Shown here: positions 37,460 through 46,360 of the stretch, in pieces
How the letters are laid out: each line of letters opens with the position of its first letter
Position numbering within the stretch: position 1 is the first letter of the stretch
Source: Gammaproteobacteria bacterium
GTDB taxonomy: Bacteria > Pseudomonadota > Gammaproteobacteria > Pseudomonadales > Pseudohongiellaceae
Reading direction: 5' to 3'
Assembly (NCBI GenBank): GCA_028818225.1
Contig: JAPPOG010000083.1
Coordinates: forward strand, 1-64,000
Length of the DNA stretch: 64,000 nucleotides
Translations under genes and position numbers: made by a program
The notes under the pieces: generated by a model
What the model saw: the letters and a program-made list of their open reading frames with translations, nothing else
Told to the model about the DNA's origin: nothing
The model's database searches: none

Positions 37460-37733
37460 CTGGCGAGTTTAATTCTTGCTTCTTCTTTATGTGGTAGACA
37501 TAGAGATCCCCTTCCTGATTCTGGGACATTAGATCATGCCCAAGGTACATACAGAACTTGGGGACGTCCCTGGTGGTGGAAGGATCCGTTGCAACAAGGC
37601 GCAATATCTGTCCGGCTCCGATGTCCCTTATCTTATTATGCAGGAGCATTACCGGCTCTGGGCAATAGAGCCCCCTGGCGTCCAGCTCGATAGCTGTTGC
37701 CGTCCCGTTAGATTCATTGAGGTCTTTGGACAT
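37449..37733 (-). CDS. tusA: Sulfur carrier protein TusA
   Basis: Small sulfurtransferase that passes sulfur from IscS toward tRNA 2-thiouridine and other pathways. 94 residues. The conserved CPEPV motif carries the persulfide cysteine (ARGLYCPEPVMLLHNKI), and the C-terminal ATDPSTTRDVPKFC matches the family. The first 13 residues are an unconserved extension. It overlaps the exonuclease gene by 11 bp, so both are probably cotranscribed with pdxB. Confidence 0.93.
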   Translation of the reverse strand: MSKDLNESNGTATAIELDARGLYCPEPVMLLHNKIRDIGAGQILRLVATDPSTTRDVPKFCMYLGHDLMSQNQEGDLYVYHIKKKQELNSPDGK

Positions 37734-37962
37734 GACGCAATATAACTAATTGGTAATTGTGTGCTGCAGACCGCAGCAGGATACTATCTATCTATCTGCT
37801 AGTCGAACACAGGCTCTTAAAAGCTCGGTAGTTAATTTACTGAATTGCGTAGCCACATATGCAGCATGATTAACTGCGAAGCCAAACAGAGTTTTCATTG
37901 GAATGTGGCTGCTTTACGGCAGGGAAAAGAAAGCCATGGACAGATATACTGCCGATTAAATC

Positions 37963-38169
37963 CTAGCTCGCTCTTACCAGATTACAGCTCTGGCTTTCGT
38001 CATCAAAAAATATCTTCACTTCGCCCGCAGCCAGTTGTCGCATTACCTGCTCTATTTTTTCGTCCATTGAATACTCCCGCGCCCCATACTCGGTACCTTC
38101 CCGCGAAATAAACTCCTCGATAACTCCTGTTAGCGCCTCTGCTGAGAGTTCTGTATAGGGTATTTCCAA
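37963..38169 (-). CDS. yheU: YheU family protein (UPF0270)
   Basis: 68 residues with the family pattern: MEIPYTELSAEAL ... LIEEF-like, here VIEEFISREGTEYG, then MDEKIEQVMRQLAAGEV and FDDESQSCN. The family is small, cytoplasmic and of unknown function. The 229 bases on its 3' side (37734-37962) before tusA hold no gene I can support. Confidence 0.85.
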   Translation of the reverse strand: MEIPYTELSAEALTGVIEEFISREGTEYGAREYSMDEKIEQVMRQLAAGEVKIFFDDESQSCNLVRAS

Positions 38170-38537
38170 AACTGTATGCCTTTTATTACGAAGCTGGTTG
38201 CAATTTATAAGGCAGGCTCTACCCTTCGAAAAACCAGTAATTAGCCAACTGCCTGCAGTGTTGCCTGTTATTTATAGTAGCAGGTTCAGGGATTTGAATA
38301 GATTACTGTCAATGCGAAACATATAACTCAGGAACATTTTTTTAAAATCTATTGCTTAAACCCTTTTCGCCTGCGCCCCACTTACCGGAATAACAGGCAT
38401 GACCGAAACCTGCTTGCCGTTTGAATAAATGCAATGCCAGGCCATTTCCAAAGCGTCCAGCCAGCAAGCTTTTACCTTATAGAACTTTATACAGCAAATG
38501 AAACACGGGTGTAGTAGGGCGCGAGATGTCGGATCTG
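38170..38537. other. Intergenic region between yheU and ttcA, no gene seen
   Basis: 368 bases with no ORF of note and no recognisable RNA gene. It is AT-moderate and must hold the yheU promoter. Short hairpins occur but none has a T run. I see nothing else in it. Confidence 0.5.
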
Positions 38538-39368
38538 TCAGACTAGCTCTACTACGTCCAGTTGCAGCTCACCGCTACTAGCTTTGCGTAATTCCTGGAA
38601 AGGAAACTGGCTGATATCTGCCAACTGCGACAGGGAAACATTAGCGATGCTGCGGAAGATGGTTTCAATTCTTCCCGGATTGCTCTTCTCCCATTCCTGC
38701 AGCATTGCTTTTATAGCCTGCCTTTGGAGATTATCCTGACTGCCGCACAGATTGCAGGGAATAATAGGAAAATCCATTAGTTCCGCATAGCGACTTATTT
38801 CACTTTCCTTGCAATAGGCCAGCGGCCTGATTACGACATTGCGCTTATCATCGCTGAGTAACTTTGGCGGCATGGCCTTGAGCTTACCGCCATAAAACAT
38901 GTTCAGAAATAGAGTTTCCACGATATCTTCGCGGTGATGACCCAAGGCAATTTTATCAGCGCCGATAGAATCCGCGTAGTTGTACAAAATCCCCCTTCTC
39001 AGACGCGAACAAAGCCCGCAGTAAGTTTTACCCTCTGCTACTTTGTCAGTCACGATGGAATAGGTATCTTGTTGCAGAATTTTGTAATCGATATTAATGG
39101 AATCAAGATAATCGGGTAGAACTTCCTCGGGAAATCCTGGCTGCTTTTGATCAAGATTTACCGCATGAATTTTGAATTCGATTGGCGCATGTTTTTGTAA
39201 ATTTCTCAAGATATCTAACAGCGTGTACGAGTCCTTTCCACCAGACAGGCAGACCATTACCAGATCGCCATCTTCGATCATAATAAAGTCAGCAATTGCA
39301 TGACCCACGTCCCGGCGCAGGTTTTTCCTGCTGCGGTTTAGTATTAATTGATCTGATTGTGTTTTCAT
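38538..39368 (-). CDS. ttcA: tRNA-cytidine(32) 2-sulfurtransferase TtcA
   Basis: Adds sulfur to C32 of certain tRNAs; uses ATP and a [4Fe-4S] cluster. 276 residues. The PP-loop SGGKDS is at residues 42-47; the two cluster-associated cysteine pairs are in [12 protein letters not shown] and [14 protein letters not shown], with [19 protein letters not shown] between them. The enzyme draws sulfur from IscS and so shares that supply with TusA encoded nearby. It stands alone between fadA and yheU. Confidence 0.96.
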   Translation of the reverse strand: MKTQSDQLILNRSRKNLRRDVGHAIADFIMIEDGDLVMVCLSGGKDSYTLLDILRNLQKHAPIEFKIHAVNLDQKQPGFPEEVLPDYLDSINIDYKILQQDTYSIVTDKVAEGKTYCGLCSRLRRGILYNYADSIGADKIALGHHREDIVETLFLNMFYGGKLKAMPPKLLSDDKRNVVIRPLAYCKESEISRYAELMDFPIIPCNLCGSQDNLQRQAIKAMLQEWEKSNPGRIETIFRSIANVSLSQLADISQFPFQELRKASSGELQLDVVELV

Positions 39369-39387
39369 CGTCTGAGATTATGCGGCC

Positions 39388-40566
<1,179 letters not shown>

Positions 40567-40574
40567 TTATCTCC

Positions 40575-42716
40575 CTAAGCGTAATAGGATTCGCCTGCGG
40601 CGCCCTTTTCTCTCATATTTTCTGTTGGTGTATACAGCTCCCCGAGCTCGGCATATTTTCCAGCGATCTGGCAAAAGTTAGCCACACCCAGACTGTCGAC
40701 ATAGCGCAAGGCACCCCCACGGAACGGCGGGAAGCCCAGTCCCAGCACCAGCCCCATATCGGCCTCAATCGCTGTGGCAACGATATTATCTTCCAGGCAA
40801 CGCGCAGTCTCGATACACATAGCCACCATCATGCGCTCGACAATTTCCTCATCGCTAAAATCGCGTGCAGCTGGCTGCATAGAACTTACCAGGGCATTAA
40901 TATCTGGATTGGGCAATTTACGCGGTTTTCCCTTTTTATCAGGCTCGTATAAGTAGAAGCCCTTTCCGGTTTTCTGACCGAGATCTTTCTGCCCATAGAG
41001 CTTGTCGATGGCACTGTCAAAATCAAGACTCATTCTTGGAAAACCGGCAGCCATTACATCCTGGCAATGCACTGCAGTATCAACCCCTATGACATCCAAT
41101 AGATAGGCCGGGCCCATTGGCCAGCCAAACCGCTCCATTGCTTTATCAATTTGCCTAAAGTCAGCTCCGTCATGAATCAACCTGGAAAACGCACCAAAGT
41201 AAGGGAACAAGATCCGGTTTACGAGAAACCCAGGGCAGTTATTCACCACGATAGGCGTCTTGCCCATTTTCTTTGCGTAGGCCACGGTTGTTGCCACCGT
41301 AGATTCACTGGTTTTTTCTCCTTTGATCACTTCCACCAGGGGCATCACTGGAACCGGATTAAAAAAGTGCATGCCGCAAAAGTTTTCTGGCCGCTTCAGT
41401 GCCATCGCTAATTCGTCAATGGAAATCGTTGAAGTATTTGAGGCGATGATGGTGTTTTCGTCAACGAGAGATTCAAGTTCCGCAAGAACCGACTGTTTAA
41501 TACCTGTATTTTCGACAATCGCTTCAACAATGATATCGGCTTGTTCAAAGCCATCGTACTCGAGCGTTGGCGTAATATCGGACAGAATTGAAACCATTTT
41601 GCCGGCATCGATTCTGCCTCTCGCCATTTGCTTACCCAATAACTTCTTCGCTTCATTCATACCCAGGTCGATACCTTCCTGAGCAATGTCTTTCATTATT
41701 ATTGGCGTACCTTTCAGCGCCGACTGATAGGCAATGCCCCCGCCCATGATTCCGGCACCCAAGACACCGGCAAACTTTACCTCTTTGGCCTTAGCCAGCT
41801 GTTTCTTTGCCGCCCCTGCCAGAAATTGGTCATTCAGAAACATCTGTACAAGATTTGCAGCGACGTCTGTCTTTGCCAGTTTTACAAAAGCCTTATGCTC
41901 AACTTCCAGCGCTCCTGCTCTATCTGATGAGGATGCGTCCTGCATAACCTGAACTGCTGTTATAGGAGCTGGATAGTTTGGTCCTGCCTGGGCAGCAACC
42001 AGACCCTTAGCTGTTTCAAAAGCAACATTTAATTCGATAGGGGATAGTGTGAGGGGCGAGTTTTTGGCTGCCCTGAGTTTCTGGTAGTCAAGTCTGCCGT
42101 CATTACATTGGGCGATAAGGTCTTCACAGGCGGGGATTAACTTGTCTTCTTCAACAATAGCGTCCAGGCCTCCTTCTTTTAGCGCCTGCTCAGCTTTGAC
42201 CTGAGAGCCGCTGCTGATCCATTGGTTAGCATTATCAGCACCTATAATGCGCGGGGTTCGCACTGTGCCTCCAAAACCAGGAAGAATACCCAGTTTAACT
42301 TCCGGAAATCCCAAAACCGCTTGCGCGGTACCTACCCGATAATCAGTCGCAACCGCCAATTCACATCCGCCGCCAAGGGCGATGCCATTGATTGCACTGA
42401 CAGTTGGCACAGGCAGGTCTTCGATATCACAGAAAATTTTATTGGCCTCTCTCAACCAGCCCAGAATATTTTCTTCTGTATCCGCAAATATGGCGGTAAA
42501 TTCAGTGATATCCGCACCGACGATGAAAGCAGGCTTTGCACTGGAAATAATTACCCCAACGATTTCATGCGTACGCAAGCTTGCAACGACTTCCTGTAAT
42601 TCGCGCAGTGTCGCCTGATTAAACTTGTTCACCGAAGAATCTTCTAAATCGAAAACCACATTGGCAACGCCGGAAGGCAACACATGCACACTTAGTGCTT
42701 TGCCCGAATAAATCAT
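40575..42716 (-). CDS. fadB: Fatty-acid oxidation complex alpha subunit FadB
   Basis: Bifunctional enoyl-CoA hydratase and 3-hydroxyacyl-CoA dehydrogenase, with isomerase and epimerase activity. 713 residues from the ATG at 42716 (MIYSGKALSV), with GGAG 7-10 nt upstream; an in-frame start at 42839 would add 41 unlike residues. The hydratase domain has IALGGGCELAVATDYRV and FPEVKLGILPGFGGTVR; the dehydrogenase domain has LGAGIMGGGIAYQSA and HFFNPVPVMPLVEVI. The C-terminal dehydrogenase lobes complete it. First gene of the fadBA operon; I did not find a clear FadR or PsrA site. Confidence 0.97.
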   Translation of the reverse strand: MIYSGKALSVHVLPSGVANVVFDLEDSSVNKFNQATLRELQEVVASLRTHEIVGVIISSAKPAFIVGADITEFTAIFADTEENILGWLREANKIFCDIEDLPVPTVSAINGIALGGGCELAVATDYRVGTAQAVLGFPEVKLGILPGFGGTVRTPRIIGADNANQWISSGSQVKAEQALKEGGLDAIVEEDKLIPACEDLIAQCNDGRLDYQKLRAAKNSPLTLSPIELNVAFETAKGLVAAQAGPNYPAPITAVQVMQDASSSDRAGALEVEHKAFVKLAKTDVAANLVQMFLNDQFLAGAAKKQLAKAKEVKFAGVLGAGIMGGGIAYQSALKGTPIIMKDIAQEGIDLGMNEAKKLLGKQMARGRIDAGKMVSILSDITPTLEYDGFEQADIIVEAIVENTGIKQSVLAELESLVDENTIIASNTSTISIDELAMALKRPENFCGMHFFNPVPVMPLVEVIKGEKTSESTVATTVAYAKKMGKTPIVVNNCPGFLVNRILFPYFGAFSRLIHDGADFRQIDKAMERFGWPMGPAYLLDVIGVDTAVHCQDVMAAGFPRMSLDFDSAIDKLYGQKDLGQKTGKGFYLYEPDKKGKPRKLPNPDINALVSSMQPAARDFSDEEIVERMMVAMCIETARCLEDNIVATAIEADMGLVLGLGFPPFRGGALRYVDSLGVANFCQIAGKYAELGELYTPTENMREKGAAGESYYA

Positions 42717-42855
42717 GTTTTTACTCCATCTGAGGGAATTCTGATCCTGGATAAATCTGGGGGGCGCATTATACCTTCGGCTCCGGAATTTACGAAACCA
42801 TGCCTGGAGGGCGTCAGTTTCGATTAATTGCGGTATCATTCAATTTATACAGTGA

Positions 42856-43899
42856 TTGGTGACTCGAATGCGCTACTTTTTGCTATTGCTTCTATTTATT
42901 AGCCAACTCGGATTAGCGGCTTCCGAAGAGAGTCATGGTGTCATTCTGCTCTACCATCACGTGGCGACAGACACACCCCCCTCCACCAGCATATCGCCAG
43001 AAGATTTCCGAGCGCATCTCGATTACCTCAGGGATAACGAATTTAATGTCATGGCACTGGATGCAATGATCGAAGGCCTGAAAAGTGGTGTAACCCTGCC
43101 AGACAAAGCGGTGGCTATAAGCTTCGATGATGGTTATATCTCCATTTACGACACCGCCTTTCCACTGCTACAGGAATACGGATTCCCCTTTACCTTGTTT
43201 CTTAGTACCGGCCCTATCGATCGCGCTCAGTCTAATTACATGACCTGGGCACAGGTAAGAGAAATGTCCGACGCCGGCGTCATAATCGCCAATCACATGG
43301 TTGAGCATCCTTATATGCTGGAAAGGCTTGATGGCGAAGATGACACCAGCTGGCTTACAAGACAGGAAAGCGAATTACTGGAAGCAGAACAAAGAATACT
43401 GGACGAGACGGGCCAGTCTCATCGCTACCTAGCCTATCCGTATGGCGAATTCGATCCAGCAATTAAAAGGCTGTTGGCTAAACATGAGTTTGTCGGGCTG
43501 GCACAGAATTCAGGCGCCATCGGCGTCAATTCTGACTTTTTGGCACTGCCCCGTTTTCCGCTTGCAGCAATTTATGCAAATCTTGATACCGCTCGCACGA
43601 AGTTGGATACCAAAGCCTTCAACGTGGAACTTGTGGAACCAGCCTCTCCAGTAACTGCGGTACGCAATCCAGGCGTTACCCTTAAATTTAATCCAGGAAA
43701 TTACAATCTCTCTCAAATAGGTTGCTTTGCTAATAGCCAGGCCCTGCCAATGGAATGGACTGACAGGGATCGAGGCATTGTCGAAATCAACCCAACTGAG
43801 GAATATCAAGGGAGACGTTGGCGCTACATTTGCACCGCGCCGGTGCCGAATGAAAGACGGTATTACTGGTATTCAGTGCAATGGATTAAACTGGATTAG
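42856..43899 (+). CDS. Secreted polysaccharide deacetylase (NodB/CE4 family)
   Basis: 347 residues with a signal peptide (MRYFLLLLLFISQLGLAAS). The CE4 catalytic motifs are ISFDDGY (base Asp and metal Asp), NHMVEHPYM (metal His residues) and YPYGEFD. HGVILLYHHV near the start is the PgaB/IcaB-like strand. The last 100 residues form an added domain of unknown role. The start may be the GTG at 42856 or the ATG at 42868; both keep the signal. It probably deacetylates a surface polysaccharide or peptidoglycan in the periplasm. The 3' end overlaps convergent bax by 14 bp. Confidence 0.88.
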   Translation: MVTRMRYFLLLLLFISQLGLAASEESHGVILLYHHVATDTPPSTSISPEDFRAHLDYLRDNEFNVMALDAMIEGLKSGVTLPDKAVAISFDDGYISIYDTAFPLLQEYGFPFTLFLSTGPIDRAQSNYMTWAQVREMSDAGVIIANHMVEHPYMLERLDGEDDTSWLTRQESELLEAEQRILDETGQSHRYLAYPYGEFDPAIKRLLAKHEFVGLAQNSGAIGVNSDFLALPRFPLAAIYANLDTARTKLDTKAFNVELVEPASPVTAVRNPGVTLKFNPGNYNLSQIGCFANSQALPMEWTDRDRGIVEINPTEEYQGRRWRYICTAPVPNERRYYWYSVQWIKLD

Positions 43900-44776
43900 A
43901 GATCTTAAGTTCCAATCTTCTATCGCGCTTTCTCAGATCGTTTTGCAGAATGATATTCTGCACTTCGTCTACATAATTATCACCACGCTCGGAATAGCGA
44001 CCCAAACCAACTGCCAATGACATTGGATCGAATGGCAGATTTCTCTCGCGCATACGCGACCGCAGATCTCGAAGATAAGCATAGGACGGGTGGGAATTTA
44101 TGTTAAGAAAATAGGCTTCAACTGAACCCGCAATATTTTCAAAAGACTTAACTTCATGATTGGCATCGGATCGACGTCGCGCCGGAACGATTCCGCAGCC
44201 TTCTTCGAAACACCACTGACCAAAAATATTGTTGCCTTGCAGCGCAAATCGCGAAGTACCCCAGGCGGATTCATTTGCTGCCTGCGCTAATGCCAGCGAT
44301 ACCGGCAGCACATCGACACGCAACATTAATTCCTCAACAATTTCTTTTTCTGAATACTTTTCCGTTTCAATGCGATACTTCGCAGCGAGTTCAAAAAGCC
44401 ATTCGCGTTCCCTGTCACTAAAACCAACACCGCTTTGAGCAATATCGACATAGCGAGACAATTCATGGCGTGCGGACCTGATGATTTTATTTTCGGCAAC
44501 TATGTAAACTTCGAGAAAATCGAAGAACTGTTGTTTTTTTACGGAAATTTCCTGAATAGAAGCAAAGTCAGGAAATACTGCGATAGGTTCCAGTTCCGCT
44601 ATTTCAATGATTTGTGGGGGGCGCTGGGAATCGGCCAAGTTTTGAACAGTGACTATGAGCCCTACCATGGCTACAGAGACAGCGGTAGCGATAGTCAATT
44701 CTATTTTGCGGCTATCGTCCCGTTTCAACAACTGAAACCAGAACGATTTTTCAACTGATGACGAACTCATAGCCAA
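43886..44776 (-). CDS. bax: Bax-like glucosaminidase-domain protein
   Basis: 296 residues. One N-terminal membrane segment (about residues 25-46) is followed by a periplasmic glucosaminidase domain. The catalytic glutamate is in ALAQAANESAWGTSRFALQGNNIFGQW, the Bax/FlgJ-type motif, and later comes LGRYSERGDNYVDEVQ. It likely cuts peptidoglycan glycan strands. It pairs with the convergent deacetylase gene, whose product also acts on envelope sugar polymers, but a joint role is only suggested by position. Confidence 0.88.
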   Translation of the reverse strand: MAMSSSSVEKSFWFQLLKRDDSRKIELTIATAVSVAMVGLIVTVQNLADSQRPPQIIEIAELEPIAVFPDFASIQEISVKKQQFFDFLEVYIVAENKIIRSARHELSRYVDIAQSGVGFSDREREWLFELAAKYRIETEKYSEKEIVEELMLRVDVLPVSLALAQAANESAWGTSRFALQGNNIFGQWCFEEGCGIVPARRRSDANHEVKSFENIAGSVEAYFLNINSHPSYAYLRDLRSRMRERNLPFDPMSLAVGLGRYSERGDNYVDEVQNIILQNDLRKRDRRLELKISNPV

Positions 44777-44870
44777 CCTGGTTGAACTACCCGTTTTTCT
44801 GCTTTGGGCCCAAAAACGTTAACTAGGACTTAGGCAGCTTGTTTGATAAACAAAGTTAAGTACCAACCTC

Positions 44871-45047
44871 ATGTACCTGAAATTTAAGCAATATCAAAGT
44901 TCAGATAAATTCTCCAAGTCCCTGAGAAATAAGGATATTTACCTGTTTATCGACCGTTTTGAGAATATCACAATAGCTAGTGATTACTTAGGAGAATTGG
45001 CGATATTGACCAGCTTTTCCCTGAAAAGGCCCAGATTATTCAATTAA
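44871..45047 (+). CDS. Candidate orphan small protein (58 aa)
   Basis: A 58-codon ORF in the 315-base gap between bax and bolA, on the opposite strand to both. It begins MYLKFKQYQSSDKFSK, contains DIYLFIDRFENITIASDYLGEL and ends RPRLFN. Basic at the ends with an amphipathic middle. No ribosome site precedes its ATG and I recognise no homologue. It could be a chance ORF or a relic of a longer gene. Confidence 0.25.
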   Translation: MYLKFKQYQSSDKFSKSLRNKDIYLFIDRFENITIASDYLGELAILTSFSLKRPRLFN

Positions 45048-45091
45048 TCCCCTCAACCTGCCCAAAAAACAAACAGGTTCTTAATCAATCA

Positions 45092-45406
45092 TTATTCCGC
45101 CTTACTGCCGCCATGGCAGTCTGGAGAGTCAGGTCTTGATTTCTGGCGTTGCTGCCACTCTTCTGGCGTGTACAGGTGAAGTGCCAGTGCGTGAACATTG
45201 GCTGCTAATTCTTCTGCGCAAATTTTGTATAGGTTTTGGTGACGCTTAAGCAGTGACATCCCTTCAAAATCTGTTGCTACAACCGTTAACTTAAAATGAG
45301 ACTCAGTCGCCGGACCACCGTGCATATGGCTTTCGTTTTCGACAAGGAAGTACTGAGGATTTAGTGAATTCTTGATTTTTGATTCAATTGTTTCTTGAAC
45401 ATTCAT
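45092..45406 (-). CDS. bolA: BolA family protein
   Basis: 104 residues. The BolA fold is shown by MHGGPATESHFKLTVVATDFEGMSLLKRHQ, with the conserved His residues, and LHLYTPEEW. BolA proteins bind monothiol glutaredoxin with a [2Fe-2S] cluster and affect iron handling, shape and stress response; a DNA-binding role is also described in E. coli. The C-terminal tail contains a DCHGG segment. It stands alone, divergent from the YlqF-type GTPase gene. Confidence 0.93.
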   Translation of the reverse strand: MNVQETIESKIKNSLNPQYFLVENESHMHGGPATESHFKLTVVATDFEGMSLLKRHQNLYKICAEELAANVHALALHLYTPEEWQQRQKSRPDSPDCHGGSKAE

Positions 45407-45483
45407 GCTTTACTCGGGTTTCATTCATGCTGTTTGAGAAAATTCAATTATACGCAAGTTAATGGCCAGCAAGGATTATTAGA

Positions 45484-46314
45484 ATGCCGATTTCCTGGTT
45501 TCCAGGACATATGAACAAAGCCAGAAAGGAACTGAGTAAATTAGTTAAGCGCTCAGATCTGGTTATTGAGCTATTGGATGCCCGCATGCCAAATGCGAGT
45601 CGCAATCCGCTACTTGAATCTATCGCAGCGACGTTACCGCGAATATTTATTCTGAATAAATCTGACCTGGCCAAAGACTCAACTACCAGAGACTGGCAGA
45701 ACTACCTGGCACGCAAGACGTCAACCAAGTGTTTAATTAATTCAATTCACAATCCTCTTGCCCTGAAAACATTGCTCAATAATATTGGCGAACTGGTAAA
45801 GCACAATAATGACCCCGGTGACAGCCTCAATCTTATAATTGCTGGTATTCCTAATGTCGGTAAGTCCAGTTTCCTGAATAGTCTTTGCGGTAGAAAAGTG
45901 GCTAAGACCGGTAACGAGCCAGCTGTTACGAAGGGGCAGCAACGGATAAAACTTGACGCGAACACCTACCTGATAGATACGCCAGGCTTGTTATGGCCAA
46001 AACTTGAAGATCAGGAAGCCGCCTATAAACTGGCAGCCCTGGGCACAATCAGAAACACCGCTATCGACCTTGAGGATGTTGCCTGGCATATGGCTGAGCA
46101 CCTGCTGAATGAGCAGCTTGAAGTATTACAGTCTCGTTACAGTTTTCAGGACAGGCCAACGGTAGAACAGCTTTACCAATTTATCGGCGACGCTACCGGG
46201 GCTATCGGCAAAGGGGGTACCCCAAACTTTCGCAAAGTCTCTGAGACATTACTAAATGACTTACGCTCAGGTAAACTAGGCCTCCTTAGTTTGGAGGCTC
46301 CACCTCAAGCCTGA
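45484..46314 (+). CDS. ylqF: Ribosome biogenesis GTPase, YlqF/RbgA family
   Basis: A circularly permuted GTPase that acts in 50S subunit assembly. 276 residues. The G motifs occur in permuted order: G4 NKSD at 58-61, then G1 GIPNVGKSS at 121-129, then G3 DTPG at 165-168. The N-terminus WFPGHMNKARKEL is the family signature. The C-terminal helical domain binds rRNA. It precedes the M16C peptidase gene by 46 bp. Confidence 0.94.
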   Translation: MPISWFPGHMNKARKELSKLVKRSDLVIELLDARMPNASRNPLLESIAATLPRIFILNKSDLAKDSTTRDWQNYLARKTSTKCLINSIHNPLALKTLLNNIGELVKHNNDPGDSLNLIIAGIPNVGKSSFLNSLCGRKVAKTGNEPAVTKGQQRIKLDANTYLIDTPGLLWPKLEDQEAAYKLAALGTIRNTAIDLEDVAWHMAEHLLNEQLEVLQSRYSFQDRPTVEQLYQFIGDATGAIGKGGTPNFRKVSETLLNDLRSGKLGLLSLEAPPQA

Positions 46315-46360
46315 CTCCTATACTATTCACAATTAATTTAGCATAGGTTTTTTATATAGC

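Noticed and set aside
37784-37800. Short CTAT tandem run near 37787
   Set aside because: About four copies of a tetranucleotide in spacer DNA; too short to be notable.
45055-45079. Terminator between the 58-residue ORF and bolA
   Set aside because: AACCTG/CAGGTT has only 6 bp, a 13-nt loop and no T run on either side.
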